From an uncultured Acidaminococcus sp. (GTDB taxonomy: Bacteria > Bacillota > Negativicutes > Acidaminococcales > Acidaminococcaceae), in assembly GCA_900770265.1 (NCBI GenBank), contig CAAGJR010000078.1, positions 1 to 7,914 on the forward strand: a stretch of DNA of 7,914 nt, read 5' to 3'. The notes under the pieces were generated by a model. It did not search any database and was not told where the DNA came from. It saw only the letters and a program-made list of their open reading frames with translations. Made by a program: the position numbers and the translations under genes. Numbering within the stretch: the stretch's first letter is position 1; every line of letters starts with the position of its first letter. Shown here piece after piece: positions 1-5,473 of the stretch.

Positions 1-8
1 CAGAGGTG

Positions 9-17
9 TGCTATGCT
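9..17 (+). promoter_or_regulatory. Extended -10 of the cupin promoter (rest lies left of window)
   Basis: TGC followed by TATGCT (12-17) is an extended -10 of the same form as the four full promoters found further on. The -35 and any upstream boxes fall outside the window. The bases after the -10 are nearly the same as those after the -10 at 1240-1245 (20 of 23 positions, 12-34 against 1240-1262), which supports a common origin. It would drive the cupin and the flavodoxin lipoprotein. Confidence 0.6.
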
Positions 18-66
18 GTAGCCAACGGATAAAGAATCGCCGGATTTCTTGAAGGAGGAAAGAACG

Positions 67-486
67 ATGGATCTGGAAGAAATGCTGAAACATACGCCTT
101 TTGGCCTGGGCGAGGAAAATACGGCCTATGCCCAATATTTCGACGGCAAGAGCTATCTGGACATGCTGACCACGGAACAGGTGCCCATGGCTGTGGTGAA
201 TTTCGAACCGGGCTGCCGGAACCACTGGCATATCCACCATGCCACAAAGGGTGGCGGACAGATGCTGATCGTCACCGCCGGCCGGGGCTGGTACCAGGAA
301 TGGGGGCAGCCGGCACGGGAACTGAAACCGGGCGATGTGGTGAACATCCCGCCGGAAGTGAAGCACTGGCACGGCGCTGCCAAGGATTGCGCCTTCCAGC
401 ATCTGGCCCTGGAAATCCCCGGAGAAGGCTGCAGCAACGAATGGTGCGAAGCCGTGGATCCGGACGAATACAACAAGCTGGATTAA
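67..486 (+). CDS. Small cupin-domain protein (CMD-associated / hydroxynitrile-lyase-like cupin)
   Basis: A 139-residue single-domain cupin with no signal peptide, so cytosolic. Cupin motif 1 is HWHIHH at residues 53-58 with Gln65 of GGGQ; motif 2 is PPEVKHWHGAA around residues 95-105 with His100. His53, His55, Gln65 and His100 match the His-His-Gln-His metal set of cupins such as the Granulicella hydroxynitrile lyase, which also shares the VTAG.GW and PGDVV segments. The real substrate is unknown; the lyase label is only a family resemblance. Such cupins are often found beside carboxymuconolactone decarboxylase-like and flavodoxin genes, as here. The ATG at 67 is chosen because AGGAGGAA lies just upstream; a TTG at 49 has no such site. 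It is 15 nt upstream of the flavodoxin lipoprotein gene, so probably co-transcribed. Confidence 0.88.
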   Translation: MDLEEMLKHTPFGLGEENTAYAQYFDGKSYLDMLTTEQVPMAVVNFEPGCRNHWHIHHATKGGGQMLIVTAGRGWYQEWGQPARELKPGDVVNIPPEVKHWHGAAKDCAFQHLALEIPGEGCSNEWCEAVDPDEYNKLD

Positions 487-501
487 GGGGAGGAAACCAC
501 A

Positions 502-1128
502 ATGAAACTGAAGAAATTCTTTGCCATCATCTGCATGGCCGTAAGCCTGCTGGGCGTGACCGCCTGCGGCAGCCAGGCCAGCAATACCACGGGTGGCGGC
601 AGCCAGACCGCCGCTGCGGAAAAGGCACCGGCCAAAGCCAGGAAGGTGCTGGTGGTGTACTACACCAACAGCCACCGGACGGAACAGGTAGCCAGGGACA
701 TCGCCAAGAAGACCGGCGGCGACCTGTACCTGCTGGAACCCCAGCAGCCCTACACGGAAGCGGACCTGGACTACAACAACAAGAGCGCCCGTGTTTATAA
801 AGAACACGAGGATCCCAAACTGCAGGATGTGGCGTTGAAGAATGCCAAACCGGCTAACTGGAAAGACTACGATACCGTATTCGTGGGCTACCCCATCTGG
901 TGGGGCAATGCAGCCTGGCCTCTGAACCAGTTCGTGAAGAGCAACGACTTCACCGGCAAGACGGTGATCCCCTTCAGCACTTCTGCCAGCAGCGGTATGG
1001 GCGGCAGCGTGGGTAAGCTGAAGGCCATGGCCGGCGGCAAAGGCAACTGGCTGAGCGGCATGGGCTTCACCGGCGGTATCGACGACAGCAAGGTGAACAG
1101 CTGGGTCGACAGCCTGGGACTGAAATAA
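502..1128 (+). CDS. Flavodoxin-domain lipoprotein
   Basis: A 208-residue protein: a lipoprotein signal peptide (KLKKF start, hydrophobic core, lipobox VTAC with Cys22), a Gly/Ala-rich linker at about 23-48, then a flavodoxin fold. The FMN phosphate loop is TNSHRT at residues 55-60 (pattern T-x-S-x-x-T). The YPIWWG segment is the usual flavin-contacting loop of this flavodoxin group. Most flavodoxins are cytosolic one-electron carriers; this one should be tethered on the outer face of the cytoplasmic membrane, or to the outer membrane. How it gets FMN and electrons there is not shown by the gene itself. The start is preceded by GGGGAGG at about 487-493. It follows the cupin by 15 nt and ends just before a terminator. 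Confidence 0.9.
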   Translation: MKLKKFFAIICMAVSLLGVTACGSQASNTTGGGSQTAAAEKAPAKARKVLVVYYTNSHRTEQVARDIAKKTGGDLYLLEPQQPYTEADLDYNNKSARVYKEHEDPKLQDVALKNAKPANWKDYDTVFVGYPIWWGNAAWPLNQFVKSNDFTGKTVIPFSTSASSGMGGSVGKLKAMAGGKGNWLSGMGFTGGIDDSKVNSWVDSLGLK

Positions 1129-1142
1129 GCACCCTACAGGGA

Positions 1143-1173
1143 GGCGCTGTGGAATTTCACAGCGCCCTTTTTT
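1143..1173 (+). terminator. Rho-independent terminator after the flavodoxin lipoprotein gene
   Basis: A perfect 9-bp stem, GGCGCTGTG (1143-1151) with CACAGCGCC (1158-1166), has a 6-nt loop and is followed by a T-rich run (1168-1173). It ends the cupin-flavodoxin unit and sits directly before the regulatory box of the next promoter. Confidence 0.93.
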
Positions 1174-1178
1174 GTACC

Positions 1179-1245
1179 ATTCATTTTCCGTATTATGCAT
1201 AAGAATCAATAAGCATTTCATATTGCTGCGGATTTCTGGTATGCT
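1179..1245 (+). promoter_or_regulatory. Promoter with two T-N11-A boxes before the second flavodoxin gene
   Basis: Distal box ATTCATTTTCCGTAT at 1179-1193; proximal box ATAAGCATTTCATAT at 1209-1223, which contains the -35 (TTCATA, 1217-1222); 17-bp spacer; extended -10 TGG TATGCT with the hexamer at 1240-1245. Box starts are 30 bp apart and the proximal box begins 31 bp before the -10, the same as in three other promoters here. A perfect palindrome TTATGCATAA (1193-1202) lies between the boxes. The layout fits a LysR-type activator; the regulator is not in the window. Confidence 0.8.
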
Positions 1246-1277
1246 GAAGACAACGGATACAGGAGGGAAAATAAATT

Positions 1278-1781
1278 ATGAAGAAACTGCTGATTGTCTA
1301 TTATTCCTGGTCCAACGGGAATACCAAAAAGATCGCGGAGGAGCTGCAGAAGGGTACTGGCGGCGACCTGGCCCGGATCGATACGAAGACTGCCTATAAA
1401 GATCAGGACTACCAGGTGGTGGTGGATCAGGCGGAAAAGGATGTGCAACGGGGCTACGAACCCGTCCTGGCGCCCCGTTTCTTTAAAGTGAAGGACTACG
1501 ATGCCATCGCCCTGGGCACGCCCACCTGGTGGTACACCATGGCCCCGGCCATGAAGACGTTCCTCCATGAGGAGGATATGAAGGGCAAGCTGGTGATCCC
1601 CTTTGCCACCCACGGCGGCTGGCCGGCCCATGTACTGGCCGATTTGAAAAAGGCCTGCCCCGGAGCCCAGTTCGGACCGGAGCTGGCTGTACAGTTCGAT
1701 TCCCAGGGTGGCAGTACCCAGGTGACGCCCCAGAAGCAGGTGGAAGCCTGGCTGGAGCAGGTGAAAACCTGTCTGGCGTAA
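1278..1781 (+). CDS. Flavodoxin (cytosolic)
   Basis: A 167-residue flavodoxin without signal peptide. The FMN phosphate loop is SWSNGNT at residues 10-16, with one extra residue compared with the usual T-x-S-G-N-T, a known variant. TPTWWYTMAP (about residues 80-89) is the second flavin loop, and the last helix (QVEAWLEQVK) is complete. It is expected to carry electrons in the cytosol or act as a small FMN-dependent reductase; partners are unknown. The start has AGGAGGG at 1261-1267. It has its own promoter just upstream, and no clear terminator separates it from tatA 78 nt further on, so the three genes to tatC may be one transcript. Confidence 0.92.
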   Translation: MKKLLIVYYSWSNGNTKKIAEELQKGTGGDLARIDTKTAYKDQDYQVVVDQAEKDVQRGYEPVLAPRFFKVKDYDAIALGTPTWWYTMAPAMKTFLHEEDMKGKLVIPFATHGGWPAHVLADLKKACPGAQFGPELAVQFDSQGGSTQVTPQKQVEAWLEQVKTCLA

Positions 1782-1859
1782 GCAATCGTTTGTAAAGTGA
1801 TTCCAAGAATCAGCGGAAACACAGTGTGGATCCCTGGAAGGATCCGGAAGGAGGACATG

Positions 1860-2057
1860 ATGTTTGGATTGGGTGTACCGGAATTGATGATGATCCTGAT
1901 CATCGGGCTGATCGTGTTCGGACCGGGCAAGCTGCCCACCATTGGCAGCGCCCTGGGCAAGAGCATCCGGGAGTTCAAGGAGGCCTTCTATGCTCCCGTG
2001 GAAAGCCGGGAAAAAGAAGGTGGAAAGGATGGCAAGCCGGACGCAAAGCAGGACTGA
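1860..2057 (+). CDS. tatA: Twin-arginine translocase subunit TatA
   Basis: A 65-residue TatA/E-type subunit: short N-terminal periplasmic stretch, one membrane helix (about residues 6-20), the hinge FGPGKLP at residues 20-26, an amphipathic helix (about 27-43) and a charged tail. TatA oligomers form the passage for folded proteins sorted by TatC. No tatB is present, as in the minimal TatAC systems of many Firmicutes. Two ATGs follow one another (1857 and 1860); 1860 is preferred because AGGAGG ends at 1854, leaving 5 nt, against 2 nt for 1857. The stop is 4 nt before the tatC start. The window contains a clear Tat cargo gene at 5460, so this pair may serve this locus. Confidence 0.93.
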   Translation: MFGLGVPELMMILIIGLIVFGPGKLPTIGSALGKSIREFKEAFYAPVESREKEGGKDGKPDAKQD

Positions 2058-2061
2058 CGAT

Positions 2062-2745
2062 ATGACCTGGGTGGAACATATGGAGGAGCTGCGCCGGCGG
2101 ATCCTGAAATCCCTGCTGGCCGTGGGAATCGGCATGGTGGCGGCGTTCTTCTTCATGGACCCGATCATGGCCTTTCTCACCCGTTCGGCCGGGACCCTGT
2201 ACTTTTTGAAACCGGCCGAAGCCTTCATGACGTATTTCAAGGTGCTGGCGGTGGTGGGATTGCTGCTGGCTTCTCCAGTCTGGTTCTACCAGCTGTGGGC
2301 GTTCCTGCTGCCGGCGCTGACACAGAAAGAGAAGAAGACCCTGCTGGCCTTCGTCCCTTTTTCGGTGCTGCTGTTCGTGGGCGGCTGCGTCTTCGCCTTT
2401 GAGATCGTGCTGCCCCGGGGCCTGGCGTTCTTCCTGGAGTTCACGTCCCCGGCAGTGCAGCCGCTGCTTTCCCTGGAAAGCTATCTGGATTTCATGGTGA
2501 TGCTGGTGCTGCCTTTCGGGGTGCTGTTCAACCTGCCGCTGGCGCTGCTGTTCCTGGCCCTGGCCGGGCTCATCCGGTCGGAGCAGCTGCGGAAGGCCAG
2601 ACGATTCGTGATCTTCGGCAGTTTCGTGGCGGCGGGGATTTTGACGCCTACTACGGACATCGTGACCCAGTGCCTGTTGGCCGTGCCGCTGATTTTGCTC
2701 TACGAGCTCAGCTACGGCATGATCCGGTTCGGGCTGGGACGGTAA
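2062..2745 (+). CDS. tatC: Twin-arginine translocase receptor subunit TatC
   Basis: A 227-residue polytopic membrane protein, slightly short for the family (commonly 240-260). Family marks: HMEELRRR at residues 6-13, with Glu9 in the place of the signal-recognition glutamate; KPAEAF at 50-55; YQLWAFLLPAL at 76-86, followed by Glu90 before the next helix; and GILTPTTDIVTQ at 192-203, followed by the P-L-x-L-L-Y-E type ending. Six membrane segments can be traced. TatC binds the twin-arginine signal and recruits TatA. The start at 2062 has a modest AGGA site 8 nt upstream. An in-frame ATG at 2029 has a purine-rich site too, but would overlap tatA by 29 nt and add residues not typical of TatC. 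Confidence 0.94.
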   Translation: MTWVEHMEELRRRILKSLLAVGIGMVAAFFFMDPIMAFLTRSAGTLYFLKPAEAFMTYFKVLAVVGLLLASPVWFYQLWAFLLPALTQKEKKTLLAFVPFSVLLFVGGCVFAFEIVLPRGLAFFLEFTSPAVQPLLSLESYLDFMVMLVLPFGVLFNLPLALLFLALAGLIRSEQLRKARRFVIFGSFVAAGILTPTTDIVTQCLLAVPLILLYELSYGMIRFGLGR

Positions 2746-2849
2746 ATGGCAGGTATGTAGCGGAGGCTATCTGCTTGTCGCTGAAAGCGATGGCAAGGGC
2801 CATGAGCCGATGGAAGCCAGCTCACGCTGGCAAAGAATAAAGAATAAAA
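2746..2849. other. Intergenic stretch with small hairpins, no gene recognised
   Basis: About 100 nt after tatC with no convincing reading frame. It holds two perfect small hairpins: TCGCT-gaa-AGCGA (2778-2790) and GCCAGC-tcac-GCTGGC (2816-2831), then two AAAGAATA units (2833-2848). The 9-mer AGCCGATGG at 2805-2813 recurs at 7526-7534 in another intergenic gap, which could mean a dispersed REP-type repeat, though nine bases is weak evidence. It could also be part of a structured 3' untranslated region. Confidence 0.4.
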
Positions 2850-2975
2850 CCCTCCAGACCTGGGTTCGGACGTCCCTGATGGGCCGTCCCTACGAAAACA
2901 ATATACCGTACGGTAAAACTTCGTAGGGTCTACCCGTAAGGGGAGACCGTTCCCAGGTCCTCCAGAGGGCTTTTT
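2850..2975 (+). terminator. Terminator after tatC, apparently split by a palindromic insert
   Basis: The ends CCCTC (2850-2854) and GAGGG (2965-2969), followed by C and five T (2971-2975), pair as a terminator stem. Everything between them is a nested structured element (2859-2958). If that element and one copy of its flanking CCTCCAGA repeat are removed, a compact hairpin CCCT-CCAG-AGGG remains, with A-rich sequence before and T-rich sequence after, an ordinary bidirectional terminator. The present sequence can still fold outer stem to outer stem, so it probably still ends tatC transcription. Confidence 0.6.
2851..2966. mobile_element. MITE-like palindromic element flanked by 8-bp direct repeats
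   Basis: An imperfect inverted repeat: left arm 2858-2896 and right arm 2920-2958 (39 nt each, 29 of 39 positions complementary by hand count), around a 23-nt centre that holds the palindrome ACCGTACGGT (2905-2914). The ends ACCTGGG/CCCAGGT and the inner parts CCCTACGAA/TTCGTAGGG pair perfectly. Each arm also has its own hairpin: GGACG...CGTCC (2868-2889) and GGTCT...AGACC (2927-2948), the latter with a GTAA loop. CCTCCAGA occurs directly on both sides (2851-2858 and 2959-2966), like a target duplication. There is no coding capacity. It could instead be a structured RNA. Confidence 0.55.
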
Positions 2976-2988
2976 CTATTTCATAGTA

Positions 2989-3055
2989 ATAAAAAAATCG
3001 TATATCAAATAATATATTATAAGTATTTAACATATCACCGACACCGTGTTATTCT
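2989..3055 (+). promoter_or_regulatory. Promoter with two T-N11-A boxes before the SGNH/ferredoxin operon
   Basis: Distal box ATAAAAAAATCGTAT at 2989-3003; proximal box ATAAGTATTTAACAT at 3019-3033, containing the -35 TTAACA (3027-3032); 17-bp spacer; extended -10 TGT TATTCT with the hexamer at 3050-3055. Spacings are identical to those at 1179, 6312 and 6958. The region between the boxes is very A/T rich, unlike the coding sequence around it. It should start a transcript at about 3062, 26 nt before the SGNH start codon. Confidence 0.78.
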
Positions 3056-3087
3056 ATGGACAACAAAAAGGAAGGAGCTGAAAAGCC

Positions 3088-4413
3088 ATGCAAAAGACCC
3101 TGCGTCACTCTTTAAAAGCCAGCCTGCTGGCACTGCTGGTGATCCCGCTGCTTTTGGGGAGCAGCTGCACGATCCGCCGGAGCCTGGGGCTTTCTACGGA
3201 TACCACCGTTTCTCAGAAGGCAACGGCCCAGGCGGCCACCGTGGACCTGGGGCTGCTCCAGTGGCGGGAGCGGCTGGATGCGGTTCGCAGCGAAGTGGAG
3301 ATCCTGGATGGCATCCCCGCCCGCCTGGATCCGGACAAACCCAGCCCGGACGCCATCTATCGCAACGGCCACGTGTATGGCAGCGCCATCCTGTTGCCCA
3401 TGGGGGAACTGAAGGGTAAAAAAACGCAGCCGCTCCTGTATTACCGGGTGCGGGCCTACGATTTGGACGGCAATCCGGTGGGATCTTACTCCCAGCTGCA
3501 GCCCGTGAGCGGCAGCCTCCAGAAGGTGACCCGCAACGCTCCGGTGCCCCGCAACAGTACCATGGAAGATATCAACGGTTCGGAGCTGCTGTATCCGGTG
3601 TATGCCTACACGGGTAATCCGGGTGCCACTCAGTATGAGGTGGAGGTCACGGATCATCGGCCGGAAAATCCCCATGGTACGGCTCCTTCCCGGTACCGGG
3701 TGTTTGCCCAGACCACGAAGCTGACGGATCTGTACGACGAAAAGCCCCGGATCGGCACCTATTACTGGCGGGTACGGGGCATGGACGACGACGGCAATCC
3801 CGTAGGGGAATGGAGCGAAGCCCAGAAGTTCACTACCCTGCCGAAACCGGGCATCAAGGTGGGCATCTACGGCGACAGCATTTCCCACGGCGGCGGGCAT
3901 CTTTCCTACAGCCCTGTGGATTACGCCTACAGCTACAGCCATTATCTGGAATTCCCCACGGTGAACCTGTCGGAAAGCGGCGATACCAGTGCCATGATGC
4001 TGGAGCGGTTTGACCGGGATGTACCTGCGTTCCGGCTGAAGTACCTGCTGATCATGGGCGGCACCAACAGCCTGCGGGCCGGCGTACCGGCAGAAGACGT
4101 GATTCACGATCTGGATGCCATCGGCGAGAAGGCACGGGAACGGGGCATCACCCCCATCTATCTGACCCTGCCGCCCATCAATCCGGACAATATCCAGAAG
4201 GCTTTTGACGAGCCTACCTACGAAAACTGGCGCCAGTCCTTTGCCCAGGTGAACGCCTACATCCGCAGCCGGGACCACATCGATGTGGCCGCCCAGTTCG
4301 ACCAGCAGGCGGACCTGCCTACGGAACTGGCCCTTGACGGCATCCACGGCGACTGGAATATGAAGCTGACCATGGCTCAGGCCATCAATACGGCCATGAT
4401 GAATCGTCTGTAA
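3088..4413 (+). CDS. SGNH/GDSL-fold hydrolase lipoprotein with fibronectin-III-like domains
   Basis: A 441-residue protein. The N-terminus is a signal peptide with a slightly unusual lipobox (LGSSC, Cys27), so probably lipid-anchored outside the cytoplasmic membrane. Residues about 90-150 and 165-250 look like two fibronectin-III-like beta domains; each holds a D-x-D-G-N-P-V-G strand turn, the second with YYWRVRG and W-S-E-A. The C-terminal SGNH domain (about 256-441) has block I GDSIS with Ser264, block III GGTNS with Asn327, and DGIH with Asp417 and His420, so the catalytic set is complete. Likely activity is ester or acetyl removal from an envelope glycan or other polymer; the substrate cannot be told. 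GAAGGAG at 3071-3077 supports the start. It heads an operon, 15 nt before the membrane ferredoxin gene, an odd partner for a redox cluster. Confidence 0.85.
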   Translation: MQKTLRHSLKASLLALLVIPLLLGSSCTIRRSLGLSTDTTVSQKATAQAATVDLGLLQWRERLDAVRSEVEILDGIPARLDPDKPSPDAIYRNGHVYGSAILLPMGELKGKKTQPLLYYRVRAYDLDGNPVGSYSQLQPVSGSLQKVTRNAPVPRNSTMEDINGSELLYPVYAYTGNPGATQYEVEVTDHRPENPHGTAPSRYRVFAQTTKLTDLYDEKPRIGTYYWRVRGMDDDGNPVGEWSEAQKFTTLPKPGIKVGIYGDSISHGGGHLSYSPVDYAYSYSHYLEFPTVNLSESGDTSAMMLERFDRDVPAFRLKYLLIMGGTNSLRAGVPAEDVIHDLDAIGEKARERGITPIYLTLPPINPDNIQKAFDEPTYENWRQSFAQVNAYIRSRDHIDVAAQFDQQADLPTELALDGIHGDWNMKLTMAQAINTAMMNRL

Positions 4414-4428
4414 AGGAGGGAATCGTCC

Positions 4429-5271
4429 ATGCATGAAGTCATCCTGAACCGCTGCCGTCGGTTCTTCGGGTACATTGTAGGGTTCCTGCTGTTTTATGCC
4501 CCCTTTGAGGGCTTTGCCCGGCTGTTCCGGCTGTTCTATCTGCCGGCCCGGCGCTACAGCTTCCACGAACCTTGTTTCCGCATCCCGCTCCATTATCTGC
4601 TGGACGGACGGATGGACCTGGCAGGCCCCATCTCTCTGACGGGCATCGCCCTGCTGGCGCTGTCGGCGCTGCTCCTGGGGCCGCTGTTCTGCGGCAAGCT
4701 GTGTCCGGCGGGGGCGCTGACGGAATATCTTTCCTACCTGGTCCCCCGGAAGCTGAAGATCGACTGGAGCAAGCACGTACCCATCACCACGCTGCGGTAC
4801 GGTTTCTTCATCGGCTTCCTGGCGGCCATCCTGGTAGGTATCGATGAACACTGTTCCTACTGTAACTTCGCTGTGTTCGACAGCCTGACCCGGGTGGTCC
4901 GGTACGGTCGGATGCCCTACTACAGTCTTTCCCTGCTGGTGAACTTCCTGGTGTGGTTCGTTGTCCTGGGCGTTTTTTCCGTGGGAGGGCGAGGGTACTG
5001 CAATTTCTTCTGCCCGGTGGGAGCCATGAACAACCTGCTGTATGTGCTGCGCAGGCGCATCCACTTTCTGCCCCGGCTGAAGGTGGACAACGAAAAATGC
5101 TTGGGTTGCGGCCAGTGCGTCCGGGTGTGCCCCATGCGGACCATGAAGCTGAAGGACCGGAAAGCGGTCGTCGATCCCTGGCGCTGCATCCTGTGTCAGG
5201 ATTGTCAGGCAATATGTCCCCAAAAGGCCATTTCTTACGGAAAGGAAGGGAACAGCCATGGAAAGCCATAA
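4429..5271 (+). CDS. NapH-like membrane-bound 4Fe-4S ferredoxin
   Basis: A 280-residue membrane protein of the NapH/NosR/CcoG-like group. It has about four to five hydrophobic segments (near residues 11-25, 68-87, 122-140, 165-187). Two C-x3-C-P motifs follow membrane segments: Cys88/Cys92 (FCGKLCP) and Cys191/Cys195 (YCNFFCP). There is also a Cys142-x2-Cys145 pair. The tail carries two ferredoxin motifs: Cys224, 227, 230, 234-Pro and Cys253, 256, 259, 263-Pro, enough for two 4Fe-4S clusters. Known relatives pass electrons between the quinone pool or cytosolic donors and exported reductases. The start at 4429 has AAGGAGGG ending 9 nt before. It overlaps the next gene by 14 nt. In this context it is the best candidate for feeding electrons to the exported flavoproteins; that is inference. 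Confidence 0.9.
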   Translation: MHEVILNRCRRFFGYIVGFLLFYAPFEGFARLFRLFYLPARRYSFHEPCFRIPLHYLLDGRMDLAGPISLTGIALLALSALLLGPLFCGKLCPAGALTEYLSYLVPRKLKIDWSKHVPITTLRYGFFIGFLAAILVGIDEHCSYCNFAVFDSLTRVVRYGRMPYYSLSLLVNFLVWFVVLGVFSVGGRGYCNFFCPVGAMNNLLYVLRRRIHFLPRLKVDNEKCLGCGQCVRVCPMRTMKLKDRKAVVDPWRCILCQDCQAICPQKAISYGKEGNSHGKP

Positions 5272-5473
5272 ACTGATGGGCGGTGCCGGAGCAGCCGGTA
5301 CCACGTTTGTCCTCCAACTGGCGGAGCGGGGCAACGGCCTGCCTGGGTGCACGGGCAGCTGCGGAGCCTGCGGCGGAAGCTGTCTCGTGGCGCTGGGAGC
5401 TGCGGCAGTGCTGGGTCTGATGGCCTGGCGGAATCATCGGGAAACAAAGGAGATTGAACATGGACAGACGTGA
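5258..5473 (+). CDS. Small Cys-rich single-span membrane protein
   Basis: A 71-residue protein of no family I can name. Four cysteines are spaced C-x3-C-x2-C-x3-C at residues 31, 35, 38 and 42 within a Gly/Ser-rich stretch (GCTGSCGACGGSC). A hydrophobic segment (about 43-56, ending MAW) and a charged tail follow. The spacing could hold a metal or Fe-S cluster at the membrane surface, or redox-active thiols; none is proven. That it is real is supported by AGGAAGGG at about 5242-5249 and by equal 14-nt overlaps with both neighbours (5258-5271 and 5460-5473), a layout typical of coupled translation. Its place between a membrane ferredoxin and a Tat flavoprotein suggests an assembly or electron-relay part. 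Confidence 0.78.
   Translation: MESHKLMGGAGAAGTTFVLQLAERGNGLPGCTGSCGACGGSCLVALGAAAVLGLMAWRNHRETKEIEHGQT

Noticed and set aside
49..66. TTG at 49 as start of the cupin
   Set aside because: The Shine-Dalgarno AGGAGGAA lies after it and points to ATG 67.
502..1128. Internal second start at the domain boundary of the flavodoxin lipoprotein, as in the Tat and CMD genes
   Set aside because: AGGAAG lies next to GTG codons, but without proper spacing and with no ATG, so the pattern does not extend to this gene.
1218..2240. A 340-codon minus-strand frame across the second flavodoxin and tatAC
   Set aside because: Antisense shadow of well-recognised genes; no motifs, and it would cross a clear promoter and tatA.
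2805..2813. AGCCGATGG shared with 7526-7534 as proof of a dispersed repeat
   Set aside because: Nine bases in two places is not enough without a genome-wide count; noted only as a hint.
3112..5352. A 746-codon open frame on the minus strand across the SGNH and ferredoxin genes
   Set aside because: It is a shadow of GC-rich + strand genes. It has no recognisable domain, low-complexity Gln/His/Arg composition, and lies antisense to two clear families with full motifs.
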